64,000 bases of DNA from Nitrospirota bacterium (GTDB lineage: Bacteria; Nitrospirota; Thermodesulfovibrionia; Thermodesulfovibrionales; UBA6898). Positions 1 to 12,200 of this stretch are shown here, piece by piece. The position numbers were made by a program, and so were the translations under genes. The DNA lies in NCBI GenBank assembly GCA_016214855.1, contig JACRMT010000006.1, positions 32,516-96,515 on the forward strand, given 5' to 3'. Numbering within the stretch: position 1 is the first letter of the stretch; each line of letters opens with the position of its first letter. The notes under the pieces were generated by a model that did no database searches, was not told where the DNA came from, and saw only the letters and a list, made by a program, of their open reading frames with translations.

Positions 1-4
1 ACTT

Positions 5-1450
5 GTGGTCATAGATGCCAATCAGAAGGCAGTAGTGTCGATGAAACTCAACCTGAGCCTATCTGGTGTTGAGCAAATGTTTAGACATAGGAATCTAAAC
101 CCTGCGGCAAACGCTGCACTGGTGCCTGCTGCAGGATCAAAGGCAGGAGAGCTGAGCAGGAATGATGCGCCGAAGTGCCCTGATGTCGAATGTATGGGCG
201 CTGACCCGGAGAATATCAAAAACTTTGTTTTCCTTCATGGCTACAATGTGAATGGTCAGGAGGCCAGAGGCTGGCAGTCGGAGATGTTTAAACGCATGTT
301 CTGGTCAGGCTCGAAGGCGCGCTTCTGGGGTGTGACATGGGATGGGTGGGATACGCAGGAAATTCCCGCGATAGGAAGCGTTCCATTTACCAGAAATTAC
401 CATATTAACGTGCAACATGCCTTTGCTACGGCGCCTGCTTTAAGGGATTTTCTTTTGAATTCGATAGATGGAGAGATTACGCTTGCAGGCCACAGTCTCG
501 GGAATATGGTGATATCGGCGATGCTTACAGATAATGCTGATTTCTGGGATGTCAACGGAAAGATTAAGAACTATTTTATGATAGATGCGGCTGTTGCTAT
601 GGAGGCTTATGATGGAGCTTCGGTACAGGAGATCGACAAGAAATCATCACCTGTAGCTTCCCTTCAGAAGCGATATATGGACCATCAGGAATGGGCAGGC
701 GCTGGCTATAAGGACTTTCTTTTTGCATCGGAATGGTACACGCTTTTTGCTAAGAACGATGCCAGACGGCAGCTGACATGGCGAGACCGATTTAAAGTCA
801 GGCCAAGCGGCACCAAGTATTACAATTTCTACTCTTCCGGTGAAGACGCTCTTGGCAAGTTGCCATACAATCAGTCTTCATGGGAAGCAGTCGTCGATAT
901 TGTTAAAAATAGCGGTAAGTTTTCTTGGGTGACGCAGGAGAGGTTGAAAGGTCGTCTACCGATTGGACTGCTTCTCGGGAGCAATTACGGTGGCTGGGGC
1001 TTTAATCACGAGTGGGACGAATTAGTAACTGATCCGAACAATGTAGAATTATCCATAACTGTTCAGAAGCCGACATCTGAGGCAAATCAGATACTCTCAT
1101 CTGATTTAAAAGCAAAGCCTTTCTTTAACAAAGGCACTCAGGATGATCTGTTTACGAGTGGGACCATTGGACTCAACAGCATTGATTATACCCGGCGCTC
1201 TCGGCTGCTTGCCGAGGTATTTCCGGCAATGACATTGCCTGCAGGGGGGAATGAGGTGATAGTAAATTCTGAACTGAAGATTACTAATACGGACATACAA
1301 GTCAAATTCCAGCGGGCAGGTATCTGGCCGAAGATAAGGGATAAGGATTTGTCATGGCGACACAGCGATGCCAGAGAAGTAGCATATCCTTTTGTCTTTA
1401 GATTGTTTGAAGCCATGGTAGACGTTATAGAGAAAGGAGTTGCAAAGTGA
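5..1450 (+). CDS. alpha/beta hydrolase (lipase/esterase-like), 5' end possibly outside the window
   Basis: Reads open from the window edge; the first usable start is GTG at 5, but the frame is still open upstream, so the true N terminus may be missing. An HGY segment at residues 78-80 and a GHSLG nucleophile elbow (Ser164) are the oxyanion-side and nucleophile motifs of the alpha/beta-hydrolase fold, and a late His (about 340, in a FNHEWDE context) could complete a triad. This resembles lipase-like proteins found inside large secreted-protein clusters; the substrate cannot be told. Its TGA overlaps the GTG of the next gene, so the two are translationally coupled. The fold call is solid; the enzymatic role is inference. 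Confidence 0.7.
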   Translation: MVIDANQKAVVSMKLNLSLSGVEQMFRHRNLNPAANAALVPAAGSKAGELSRNDAPKCPDVECMGADPENIKNFVFLHGYNVNGQEARGWQSEMFKRMFWSGSKARFWGVTWDGWDTQEIPAIGSVPFTRNYHINVQHAFATAPALRDFLLNSIDGEITLAGHSLGNMVISAMLTDNADFWDVNGKIKNYFMIDAAVAMEAYDGASVQEIDKKSSPVASLQKRYMDHQEWAGAGYKDFLFASEWYTLFAKNDARRQLTWRDRFKVRPSGTKYYNFYSSGEDALGKLPYNQSSWEAVVDIVKNSGKFSWVTQERLKGRLPIGLLLGSNYGGWGFNHEWDELVTDPNNVELSITVQKPTSEANQILSSDLKAKPFFNKGTQDDLFTSGTIGLNSIDYTRRSRLLAEVFPAMTLPAGGNEVIVNSELKITNTDIQVKFQRAGIWPKIRDKDLSWRHSDAREVAYPFVFRLFEAMVDVIEKGVAK

Positions 1451-2415
1451 AAAAAACACTATTAATTTTATTGGGCATTGGCGTGATATTTGTGCTATGG
1501 AAACCATCAGTTTATGCATTGCCAGAAGCCAAAATAACAGTGCAGATTGTGGATGAAGAGAGTGTCCCGATGAGCAGTATTGATATGGGAATCACGTTTA
1601 GTAGAGTGAAGAATAAGAATTTTGACGGCAAAAGTGACTCATCCGGCAAATTTACGGCATCGGCGGATACCGATGGAAGAGCCTCTTATGGAGCAAGCAA
1701 GCCGGGATATTACGATAGTCACGGTTCATTTGATTTCGTCAAAGTTGAGGGAAGTAAGTGGATACCTATGAGTTACAAATGGCTCCCATGGAATCCTGAA
1801 ATCAAGCTGGTGCTCCGCAAGATAAGAAATCCGGTTCCCATGTATGCGCGTGATACTCAAATGTCAGGTCTTCGTCTTCCTGCAGCGGGCAAGGAAGCGG
1901 GGTTTGATCTGATGGAATATTCGTGGATGCCGCCCTATGGGAAGGGCAAACATGCAGACTTTATTTTTAAGCTGGATGAGACGTATACGGGCGAAGGTGA
2001 TTTCATAAGTACTCTCATTATTTCTTTCCCCAATAAATTCGACGGAATTCAGATGGTGAATGAAGATCTAAGGAATGGAAGCATTTTCAAGCTGCCGCGC
2101 TTTGCTCCCGAGGATGGTTATCAGTCTATATTTAAAAGAGTGATGCGCAAGATACCTGGAAAGCCATTAGAGCGTGATTTTGATAATGGCAATAGTTACA
2201 TCTTCAGAGTGCGCTCAGAAATGAAGGACAATAAGCTTATCCGAGCTATGTATGGAAAGATTCAGGGTGATATTGGTTTTGATCCAGCATTTCAAAAAAC
2301 GATTGATCTCAGATTTACCTACTATCTAAACCCTGACTATACAAGAAATCTTGAGTATGATCGAACACGAAACCTGTTCGGAAAATTGCCATCATTGGAG
2401 AGGGTGGATCAGTAG
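1447..2415 (+). CDS. exported protein of unknown function (carboxypeptidase-regulatory-like N terminus)
   Basis: 322 residues from a GTG start that overlaps the upstream stop, with GAAAGGAG about 8 nt before it. Residues 1-25 form a signal peptide (two lysines, hydrophobic core, cleavage near YA-LP). After it comes a beta-rich stretch ending in a DTDGRASYGASKPGYY-type segment, like the transthyretin-like carboxypeptidase-regulatory fold, then about 190 residues I do not recognise. Being coupled to the hydrolase gene suggests an envelope or secreted partner of it. No catalytic motif was seen. Confidence 0.6.
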   Translation: MKKTLLILLGIGVIFVLWKPSVYALPEAKITVQIVDEESVPMSSIDMGITFSRVKNKNFDGKSDSSGKFTASADTDGRASYGASKPGYYDSHGSFDFVKVEGSKWIPMSYKWLPWNPEIKLVLRKIRNPVPMYARDTQMSGLRLPAAGKEAGFDLMEYSWMPPYGKGKHADFIFKLDETYTGEGDFISTLIISFPNKFDGIQMVNEDLRNGSIFKLPRFAPEDGYQSIFKRVMRKIPGKPLERDFDNGNSYIFRVRSEMKDNKLIRAMYGKIQGDIGFDPAFQKTIDLRFTYYLNPDYTRNLEYDRTRNLFGKLPSLERVDQ

Positions 2416-2417
2416 AT

Positions 2418-2771
2418 ATGGCACTTTTCATTACATTCAACAGAAGCGCTGGTCTTATTATGTCAATACTCATGACTTCCAGCTTCGCTCATGCCGACAC
2501 AGTCGACTCCATCCACCTCCTCAAAATCTCTTCTCAGGACGAGAGGGCGGTGGTGAAGATGGAAGACGGAACGAAGAAGATCATCAAGATAGGGGATGCC
2601 ATAGGGAAGAACGGCAAGGTTATTGAAATCACTTCCGGCAGGGTGGTTATTGAGGAGCAGATGGATGGCGGCAGTGAGATAGTCATCATACGACTCGAAG
2701 AGGGTAAGCAGTGGACAGAGCACATATCGCGCCTGCCGGATAGTAAGACGTTGCTGTACAAAGCAGAATAA
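2418..2771 (+). CDS. small exported protein, PilP/GspC-like
   Basis: 117 residues. The N-terminal segment (to about residue 26, ending in FAHA) looks like a signal peptide; an inner ATG at 2460 would shorten it to MSILMTSSFAHA. The mature part is a short beta domain whose IKIGD-IGKNGKVIEI-GRVVIEE pattern resembles the SH3-like domain of pilus or type II secretion proteins PilP/GspC; this is a resemblance, not a firm family call. It starts 2 nt after the preceding stop. The last 15 codons have a diverged copy about 420 nt downstream (3128-3193), so a paralogue once lay there. Confidence 0.55.
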   Translation: MALFITFNRSAGLIMSILMTSSFAHADTVDSIHLLKISSQDERAVVKMEDGTKKIIKIGDAIGKNGKVIEITSGRVVIEEQMDGGSEIVIIRLEEGKQWTEHISRLPDSKTLLYKAE

Positions 2772-2780
2772 AATACGTTA

Positions 2781-2868
2781 AATGAGGGGACTGGGGACGA
2801 TGATGGGGGGACAGAAACAACTGCTTTGTACGCTGATAGCGCTTAGTCTGCTGCTTTTTTCTCCGTCT
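2781..2868 (+). repeat. 88-bp direct repeat, copy A (orphan signal-peptide start of the giant gene)
   Basis: Matches 3200-3287 with one mismatch (A at 2785, G at 3204), offset exactly 419 bp. It encodes the same start and signal-peptide core (MMGGQKQLL...) as the giant gene, but after 2868 the reading diverges and stops near 2910, so this copy is a decapitated start, not a gene. Confidence 0.9.
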
Positions 2869-2933
2869 TTAAGGCCATTAGGGGACGTAGTTGAATCAGT
2901 TAGCTTATAGAGGAAGGGTTGAAACAAAAGTTC

Positions 2934-3104
2934 ATGCCAAGGCAAGCGCGACTTGATTTTCCTGGCACATTGCACCACGTAATATGCCGAGGGATAGAGA
3001 AAAGAGATATAGTCACTGATGACAAAGACCGAGACAATTTTGTTGAGCGGATGGGCGGCATTGCAGAAAGGATAGGTAACTATGGGGTCAGACTTGCTTA
3101 TTGA
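2934..3104 (+). pseudogene. REP-associated (Y1/TnpA_REP) transposase, N-terminal fragment
   Basis: The 56 codons starting MPRQARLDFPGTLHHVICRG match the invariant N terminus of REP-associated tyrosine transposases, which act by single-strand HUH chemistry. The fragment ends at the reading GVRLAY-stop, exactly where a 29-bp sequence begins that also occurs, inverted, at 43623-43651. The HxH metal motif and the catalytic Tyr lie downstream in this family and are absent, so it cannot be active. Confidence 0.85.
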
Positions 3105-3108
3105 CATT
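3080..3108 (+). repeat. 29-bp dispersed repeat, copy 1 (REP/transposase associated)
   Basis: Identical over 29 bp to the reverse complement of 43623-43651. It contains GGGGTCAG and TTGACATT blocks and forms the truncation point of the transposase fragment. It may be a terminal or REP-like sequence mobilised by this transposase family. Confidence 0.75.
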
Positions 3109-3127
3109 TGGGGTATAGCCAGACAGC

Positions 3128-3193
3128 ATGATACGCAAATCGAGAATGGGTGAGCTGCCGGACGGGCAGTCGTTGTTAAACAAAATGCAATAA
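3128..3193 (+). pseudogene. 3' tail of a lost paralogue of the 2418-2771 gene
   Basis: The last codons read LPDGQSLLNKMQ-stop, colinear with LPDSKTLLYKAE-stop of the intact upstream gene, and are followed at the same distance by the 88-bp repeat. An in-frame TAG at 3116-3118 closes it off upstream. It shows that the unit [small gene + start of giant gene] was once tandemly duplicated. Confidence 0.6.
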
Positions 3194-3199
3194 AAATTG

Positions 3200-3287
3200 A
3201 ATGGGGGGACTGGGGACGATGATGGGGGGACAGAAACAACTGCTTTGTACGCTGATAGCGCTTAGTCTGCTGCTTTTTTCTCCGTCT
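3200..3287 (+). repeat. 88-bp direct repeat, copy B (start of the giant gene)
   Basis: Functional counterpart of 2781-2868; it contains the candidate starts of the giant gene and its signal-peptide core. Confidence 0.9.
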
Positions 3288-6200
3288 CTGTCTCATTCTG
3301 CTGACTTCATCGCTACAACTCTCGGCGACCAGGGTAACGTAACCGTGATGGAGGTCTCAGGCAACTACGACGCCAATAATCCTGACGCCTCGACCAATAC
3401 TGATCCGAGAAAGGTGATCGCAAAGGAATTCTACCGGCTTCATAAGGACGAATATGATTTCCTTGTCATCTTTTCCAATTTCGACGTTAAAATGCCCGAG
3501 GTGGATGCAAGGGCATTCTATCTCCACGTAAAAAACGACACGCAGGGGATAGGCCAGCAGATATTCGACAATTCATGGCTCTTCGGCAGCAACGGCAAAC
3601 TGCATGGCACCATAGACATGGGCAACATCACAGCGCTCATGACAGACCCTCTTGAGCCGACATTCGAAACCTCCCTCGATATCCTCAGCCACGAACTTAT
3701 GCACAGGTGGGGCTCATATGTGAAGTTCATGACAGCGCAGGGCGTTGTCAGTTCTGCGCTTCTCGGCAAAGATCTGAGCCACTGGAGCTTCCTCCTTAAT
3801 TCATACGGTTCTGTGCTTTACGGCAACCAGTGGCAGGACAATGGCAATGGCACATTTACATCAATAGCTGCCCGGAAATACTACAGCCCTCTTGACCTCT
3901 ACCTCATGGGGTTTATCGATAAATCACAGGTGCCGCCCATGCTTCTGATCGATAACCCTGACATTGACCCAAAGCAGATGCCGGAGACAGGTATTACGAT
4001 AACCGGTACCCCAACATATGTGACCATCGACCAGATCATTGCTGCAGAGGGCGAAAGGATACCGGGTCCAACAGAATCACAGAAATCCTTTAAAACCGCC
4101 TTTATTTTCATAACAGCTCCGGGAACATTCACTGGCGATGAGCTGTATGGTATCGAGAACATCAGAAACGGCTGGGTCACGCGCTATTCAGTGCTGAGTG
4201 ACGGCAAGGGCATTATGCAGGTTTCATCAGCCCTCAGAGAAGATATCCCGACCAATCCCGGTATAACACTGCCACCTGTTACCCCAAGGACAGTTCCACC
4301 TAAGATCGAAGATGGTGTTGCGTGGCTTATGAATGACCAGAAGCCTGAGGGCCACTGGCTTGATATAACACAGACAGCGGAGAGGGACACTGCTGAGGCT
4401 GCTCGCTCCCTGAAGAATTTCGCGGTAGCGCAACAGAACTACAGCCTTGGACTTCAATGGCTGAACTCGATAGCTTCTGATAATACTGATTATCTCTCAC
4501 GAAAGATAGAGGCCATGGCGCAGGCAGGCCAGGATGTAACTATGCTGCTGCAGACCCTGATATCGCGGCAAAACCTTGATGGTGGGTGGGGGAGCAACAG
4601 GGAATATATGAGCAGCACTGCGGATACAGCATCTGTCCTGAAGGCTTTTTCCGTTGCCGGGTACGCAGACCCATCTGCTATTGGAAAGGCTGTCGCATAC
4701 CTCAAGGCTAAGCAGAATCCTGATCAGGGATGGGGAAGTGACAATGTAAGCACTATCCAGTCAACGGCAAATGTGCTTACAGCTTTTAACAGGCTACAGT
4801 TATCAGCCGACAGTTATCAGCTAACAGACTATATCGCAAACGGCTTCGCTTGGCTACTTCAGAAGCAGAACCCTGACGGCGGGTTCGGCAACAGTCCGAG
4901 CACGATCTATGATACTGCCCATACTCTGCTGACGCTTGGTGTATTCGATATACCGATGGAGATTGCAAACAAGGCGGTGCAGTATATTCTCTCCTCCCAG
5001 TCAGAAGACGGCAGCTGGAACGAAAGCGCGTACCAGACGGCCCTTGCAGTTGAGGCAGTATGGAAGGCAACCGTAGACCCTGACCTATCGATAAAGAATA
5101 CGGACATAACGTTCATACCGGCTTCTATTACAACTCTCCCCTCAAATATCGTGATCAATGCAGTTATAGGGAATACGGGAAGGACAGGTGTGGCTGCTGC
5201 CAAGGTGGCGCTGTATGAAGGAGCAGTAGCAGAGGCAAACAAGATAGGCGAGCAGACCCTTGCATTCCCTGGCCAGTCATCGGTGAATGTGACGTTTAAC
5301 GCAACGGCAAGGGACGGCAATGAGCACAGGTTCTATATTGTTGTTGATCCGGAAAATCTTATAAGAGAAGCGAATGAATCGAACAATACAACACTGAAGA
5401 TACTCTATCCTCTGGCAACGTATGATTTTGAGGTGCTCTCATCCGATTTATCCGTATCGGCGAACCCTGTCGATATATTCAAAGACGTAAAAATAACCTC
5501 AAAAATAACAAATAAGGGCACGATGAATGCGTACAACGTGCAGATCAGGTATTTCATAGACGAGGCAGGCGCTCCCCTTGAGATAGGGACGTCAACAGTA
5601 AACATCCCGGCAGGCGCGACCATTACGAGTGAGATCATCTGGAAAACCAATAAGGCAGGCGTAAATCTTCCTTTGACTGTTTTGGCAGATCCGTTTAATA
5701 CCTTTGTCGAGATCTTAAAGGAGAACAACAGGGCTGTTATGTATCTTACGGTGAATGGCTCGACAGAACCGAACCTTACGATATCGTATAAGGATATGGT
5801 GCTTACCCCTTCGCCTGCCAACGAAAGAGGGAGCGCGACTATCTCTGCCCTGGTCAAAAACGAAGGCTTTTCGACTGCAAATAATATAGCGGTGAATTTC
5901 TATAAGGGCGTGCCGGGTGTTGACGGAGTTCTTCTTGGTAGTCAGGTGATTCCCTCTCTCATCGCAGGAACGGGCAGTAGGGCAGCCATTGACTGGACGG
6001 ATATCCAGGATGCAGGGGAGAGGATTATCTACGTCAAGGTAGATCCTTTGGGGCAGATAACAGAGATCAGCAAGGACGATAATGACGCCTTTGTGCTGCT
6101 TGATATCCTGAGCCTGCCTGATCTTGCGATATCGACAAATTCCATTAAATTCAATCCTGCTGCTCCGAAGGATGGCGATATTGTCGCTATCGTGGTCACG

Positions 6201-9200
6201 GTCAAAAACCTGGGCATGCAGAGCGCTTCTAATGTTTCTGTAAAGGCAGTTGACGGGGATACGGTCATCGGCACAAAAACTATATCAGTTATCGCAGGGA
6301 ATGCCCAGGGGATAGTTTTATTCTCATATGACACAGCCGGCAAGAGCGGCGCTCATCAGATAACTGTAGCTGTTGACCCTGATAATGCAATCGTGGAGCA
6401 GAGTGACGATAACAATAGCGCGACAAGGACTTTCGGCGTCCAGAATGCGAACCTATGGCTGACAGAACCGATCTTCTCACCGAACGGAGATGGTATCAAG
6501 GACAGCACGCAACTCTTCTTCAGGCTGGATGTCCAGCAGACAGTAAGAGTGATCGTAGTCAACAAAAAAAGCGAAACAGTCAGGACGTTCAGCGGAATTG
6601 AGCTTACAGATATAACAGGCGGGAATATTACCTGGGATGGTCTTAATGACATCGGGACAGTTGTAGCTGACGGTCAATATCAGATAAAGGTGGTGGATTT
6701 AAACAATAACGTGCTCGGCAGTTTGCTGGTTATTCTGGACAACAACAGATCGCCCTTAACAGAGGCAATTGGGACAAAGTATCTCCTGAATACTAATCTG
6801 ACATGCAACTTACCCCTCTCATTATATGAAAATTGGCAATGGCTTTCTGATGATGGCGGTATCATATTTTCCTTAAGCGGCACTGAGCATAATGTCCCGC
6901 AATATCCATCTGGAATTTATTTTATGTCTCCGACAGGAGATGATATTACAAGTATCTTGCCGATGACGCTGTCAGAAAACGATTTTGCTGATTTGTCCAG
7001 TTGGAAATTATCGCCTGATAAAACAAAAATAGCATTCTTGTCCTGGAAATATAATGCTAAGGAAAATATATATGCTCAGGAATTATGGACATCAGATATT
7101 GAAGGAAAAAACCTGAGATTATTAATTCAGGTCGACCAGGCTGTTAATGATGAGGAAATATTTGAGATAAAATGGTCTCCAGACGGTAAATATCTTTTGT
7201 ACAATATTGGCCCTGTTTATAAGTTGGGTTATAGAGCTTATGAACTCTGGATTATAAATATCGAAAATAAGTCTAATATTAAAATTGATTCGGGATATTT
7301 TACGTTAACCCTTATTTCAGCGGAATGGTCACCTGATGGAACAGAAATAGCCTATTTAGCTTCTCCAACATATGAGGATGACGGTAATATGGCTACAGAT
7401 GCGTTAAAAATATCTGATCTGCAGGGTAATAAGAAAAATATTTATCTGTTCAATAACTATACGTGGTGGGAGCCGATCCATTGGCTTGAAAACCAGAAAA
7501 TATTAGTGGAACATCCGTCAATGAAACCTCAATTATGGCTTTTTGATGCCAGTGGAAACGGCAATCATATTAAAGTGGCGGACGATTATGATGTCCTTTT
7601 TGTAGCGCCTGATAGGCAATCATTGGCGTTTCATACAACGGTTAGCGGTGGGCTTCTTACTGGGGGAATGATAAATATTTCTAATATGGATGGAAATATC
7701 ACATATCAATATCAGAATTCGGATACTGATTATGTTTGGGATATAAATACAATGGGCGTTACATGGGCTCCGGATTCACAGGAATTGGTTTTTTCTGAAA
7801 TGGGTATTAAGAGTATCTGGGAATATTCGAATAGGCGGCATTATCTGACTGTTCTAAATATGAAAAGCAAGGCTACGGAATCGTTTGATCTTAGTCTAAA
7901 GGTAAATGATATCAACAGCTATATTAATTTATTTAACTGGCTTCCAGATAATGCAGCGATTTTGGCGTCACAAAACTATCTTTATAATTACCCGGGCGAT
8001 CTTTATGTGATTAATTCTGAAACCGGGGCATACACTCATCTTCTTTCAAATATGCAATTGCCCTGGGATTTAGATGCAGACAATAATCAAGATGATTATA
8101 AATCTATATCACCACTCGGACAAATTATTGCCTATTACCCGAATAGGTATCAGGCGAGCGGATGTTATTACGACTATTATAAATCTAGCGACCTTTGGGG
8201 AATGAGTTCTTTGCTGAACCTTACAGCTGACCTGAGCGCAGTAAAGAACAAATCATACGTAATTCTGAAGGGGACAGCCGCAGACCTGAATTTTGAAGGC
8301 TATATGCTCGAATATGCTGATGCCAAGACCCCTACTGTCTGGAACCTTGTTGGGCCGCCTTCTGATCTGCCTGTTATCAACAATGTGTTTACAACATGGG
8401 TGCCTCCGTATGAGGGTGTTTTCTTTGTGCGGCTGACAGTCTGGGATAAGGCAGGCAACATTAAACGTGAACAGAAGAGGGTCTCATGGGGATTGTCATC
8501 AAGTATCACGAATCTTTATAAATCGACTGAGATATTTTCGCCAAACGGTGATGGAACAAAAGATACGGTTTCGCTGAATTACACGGTGTTGGAACCCATT
8601 CATCTGGAGTTCACTATTTATGATGAAAACAACAAGCTCATCAGGACATTCCTTAAAGACCATACAACTCCCTGCGCAGACAACATAATCTGGGATGGCC
8701 GCGATAACACCGGCGACATCGTGCCTGACGGCAAATATACGATAAAAGTGTTCGATTACGAGTTCTTTTTGGAAGTGGATAATACGCCGCCTGATCTGGA
8801 TCTGGAACTGAGTGAGATTAAGCAGTATCAGAATAATTCGATGATGGGACCGGACGGACCGGACCTGATGACATTGGTCGTGCTCATGAGAGGACTTGCT
8901 TATGACAAGAATCTTAAGTATTGGATAATTGAGTATGGGGAAGGAGATAATCCGCTAACGTGGTATGAATACAGCCGTGGAATGGATCTGCTTGCAGCAA
9001 AAGATAACAATGGAAACGTTATCACTGATCCGATAGGGAATGCTGAAATAGCACAATATCACAATCAGGAAATCGCATCACTTGCGGGTCAAAGGTTCAG
9101 GATCACTGTTGAGGATCATGCAGGTAATAAGCGCACAGTTCAGTCGAACATGCTGGAGGAGCGCATGCTTCTGTATTTCCATTCATGGGGCGCATTATAT

Positions 9201-12200
9201 ACGTCTGATTATGAATATTTCAAGGTGTATAGCTCAGGAGAATATCCGTCTTTAGAGCTGCCCAAAGAGCACATTCTGCAGGGACTTGAGACTATAAGCG
9301 TTCCGATAACAATTATTAATCTCCAGTATTGGAGCGATTTGCAATGGCATGATGCATCACAACAGGACCACACCTCAGACGGTGATATCTATATTGTATG
9401 GGATAGAGGCAAGGTTTTGTCTGAAATCGGAGCAGTTAGACTAAGGGCTATTGACATGTTCGGACAAGAGCACTATTCGAATACCGTAATGACGAAGTCA
9501 CAGTTCACTATTGACCGCTGCGCTCCTCCGACAAGTGCTGCCCGGAATTATCTCTTTGAAAAATTGACACTGTTAAAGATGCAGATACAAAGTGCTGATG
9601 ATATACGCTTTGCTCAATGGACAGATTATCACATTGCCCAATCCCCCGATGTCCCGACAGGTACGTTTTCCCTTGCGCCACTGCCTGATCTTCGGACCGG
9701 GGCTGAATATCACTTCAGGATGATTGGAATAGGCGAAAGCGGCAGAGAATATATTGGTGAAGAGAACTCATCAGTCTGTGATCAGCCGAAAACACCTGAA
9801 CTGAAACTGAACCTTTACGTAAAAGACTATGCAGAGGCCGATTGCGGACTGCTGTCTGATGGAAAAAGTGGACTTTCCTCAATGCTGTCAACAAAAAACC
9901 TGGCAGCCCCGATCACACTAAAAACCCTGAGCTACTATATCCAAATCAACGGTGCCCTTCAGCTCCTGCGTCAATTCGACCTGACAAAAGAAAGCTGGGG
10001 CGCTGTCGGGATTGAAGCATCGGCCATGGCGGAAGGTAGCTATCCTGTAAGCGCTGTCCTGGACTATTTTGATACCCATGACTATAAAGATAAAGAGCTG
10101 ACAACTGAGGGCACCCTTATTGTCGATCGTACTCTGCCGGAAGCCAGGATAACATATCCGGACAAGTCTCAAACCCTCTGCCCTGTAAAACGCACGGATG
10201 CAAGGGGCGACTGGTTTGCGCTGCCTATCGAAGGCATTGCCCTGGACAACATTGCTGTAAAGAGGTATGAACTCTACTACGGATTTGGCGAAGCGCCTGA
10301 AACATGGAACCCTGCGCTGACACGGGTTCTGACAAAGGATGGTATAGAGCTTGTTTTGATCAAAGGGAAGGATGTAAAAGGCAAGCTTGGCGACTGGTAT
10401 GTTGAAGGTATTCATGGAACAGTTTCCCTGAAACTGAAAGTGATCGATATTGCAGGCAATGTTACTTGCTACACGACAAGTTTCACGGTCAAGGAAGTCA
10501 TTGATTTCTCCAAGCCCATTGTAGACAAGCCTCTCTTTTCACCCAATAGGGACGGGCTCTTTGATGACGTTAATGTTACATACGAAATTAACGAATATGC
10601 CACGGTCGACCTTAAAGTTTATCCTCTTGCGCTGATAGACAATGATTTTGTGCTTGGTCAGTCGCCTGTGGGGACTATTGCTTCAGGAATAAGCCATCTC
10701 GGTGGAGAGGGATATGCAGCCTGGGAGGGCTTGACTGATGCCGGCATAGCACTGGATGGACATTATGGCATTGCAGTAATTGCAACCGATGCCTGCGGAA
10801 ATACGAGAACTCGCTGGACAGAGGTGGGGGTGGACAATGCACCGCCCTTAACCCTCATCAGTTATCCTGTGCCCGGAGATATTATCGGCAATATTATCGA
10901 GGTCAAGGGGACTGTATCAGATGACAACTTCAGGAACTATCAACTTGAAGCAGCTCCAGAAGGCAGCACAAGCGAATGGCGTCTTATTGCAAACAATGCA
11001 AATCCTGTTATGAATGATATCCTCGGAAAATGGAATACATACGGATTAAACGGCATCTGGACAGTTCGACTGACCGGATATGATGCGGTCGGCAACAAGA
11101 ACGAGACTTATGTTGATATTGATCTTGGGGAGCGCAAGGACCTTATTAAAGATCTTGATATCAGCCCAAAGCATTTTTCGCCGAACAATGACGGGAAACG
11201 GGATGTCGCCACAATTAAATATGAACTATCTTATGCAAGTAATGTAAAGATTGAGATACTTAATTCCGCCGGGACAGCTAAAAAGACCTATACAACCATC
11301 ACCCCATCTTTCGGCTCTTATACGTACATCTGGGACGGGACTGATGCTGTCGGTCTAACAGTTCCTGACGGCACATATGTCGTGAAGCTGACTGCCGAGC
11401 TTACTGCGAATCCGTCGGTCAACCAGTTCGAGGCGATCACGGTCGTTGTTGATACAAAAGCGCCGGTGATTGATATAAAGCAGCCGGTTTCCGGCTTCTA
11501 TATCAAGACAACAGATATTTCAGTAAATGGTTCTCTGTCTGATCCGAATATCATGGAATACAGCATGACAGTGTTGTCCGACACAGGCACAGAGATGCTT
11601 GATCAGGGAAATCAGGACAGAATAGCTTACCATTTCGGCATGCTTTCCAGCCCTGCCGAAGGAGCCTATACGCTTAACATCAAGGCAAAGGACCTTGCCG
11701 AAAACTCAGTTGAGGAAAATATACCGTTTGTTATTGACAGAACGCCGCCCAAGGTAACCCTTGACACACCAAAGTCAGGTGAGTATTTCGGCCATAATAA
11801 GGCCGAAATACTCATTACCGGCAGCATCGAGGAAAAGAACCTCGAAACATTTGAGCTTCGATATGCGTTGGGCGATACACCTGTGCAATGGACAGAACTG
11901 CTGAGAGGCACTGCTGTGCCGACCATGCCTCAGCTATTCACCTGGAAAGTCGGCAGGAACGACAACATGCCGGACGGCAATTATACGTTGTCGCTTTTTG
12001 CGAAGGACAAGGCAGGACTGACAGGAGAGTCTAAAGTTAAAGTCACGGTAGATAACACTGCGCCGGAAACGGTTATTTCATCACCAATAGATGGCAGTTA
12101 CATAAAATCAGCTCTGGATATTAAAGGCACTGCCTTCGATGCCAATCTCGATAAATGTACCGTTGAATTCTCAGAAGGCAACTGCCAGAGTGCCTTTAAA

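Noticed and set aside
2778..3296. 172-codon open frame on the minus strand across the duplication scar
   Set aside because: Antisense to the repeats and the transposase fragment; no ribosome site, no family resemblance.
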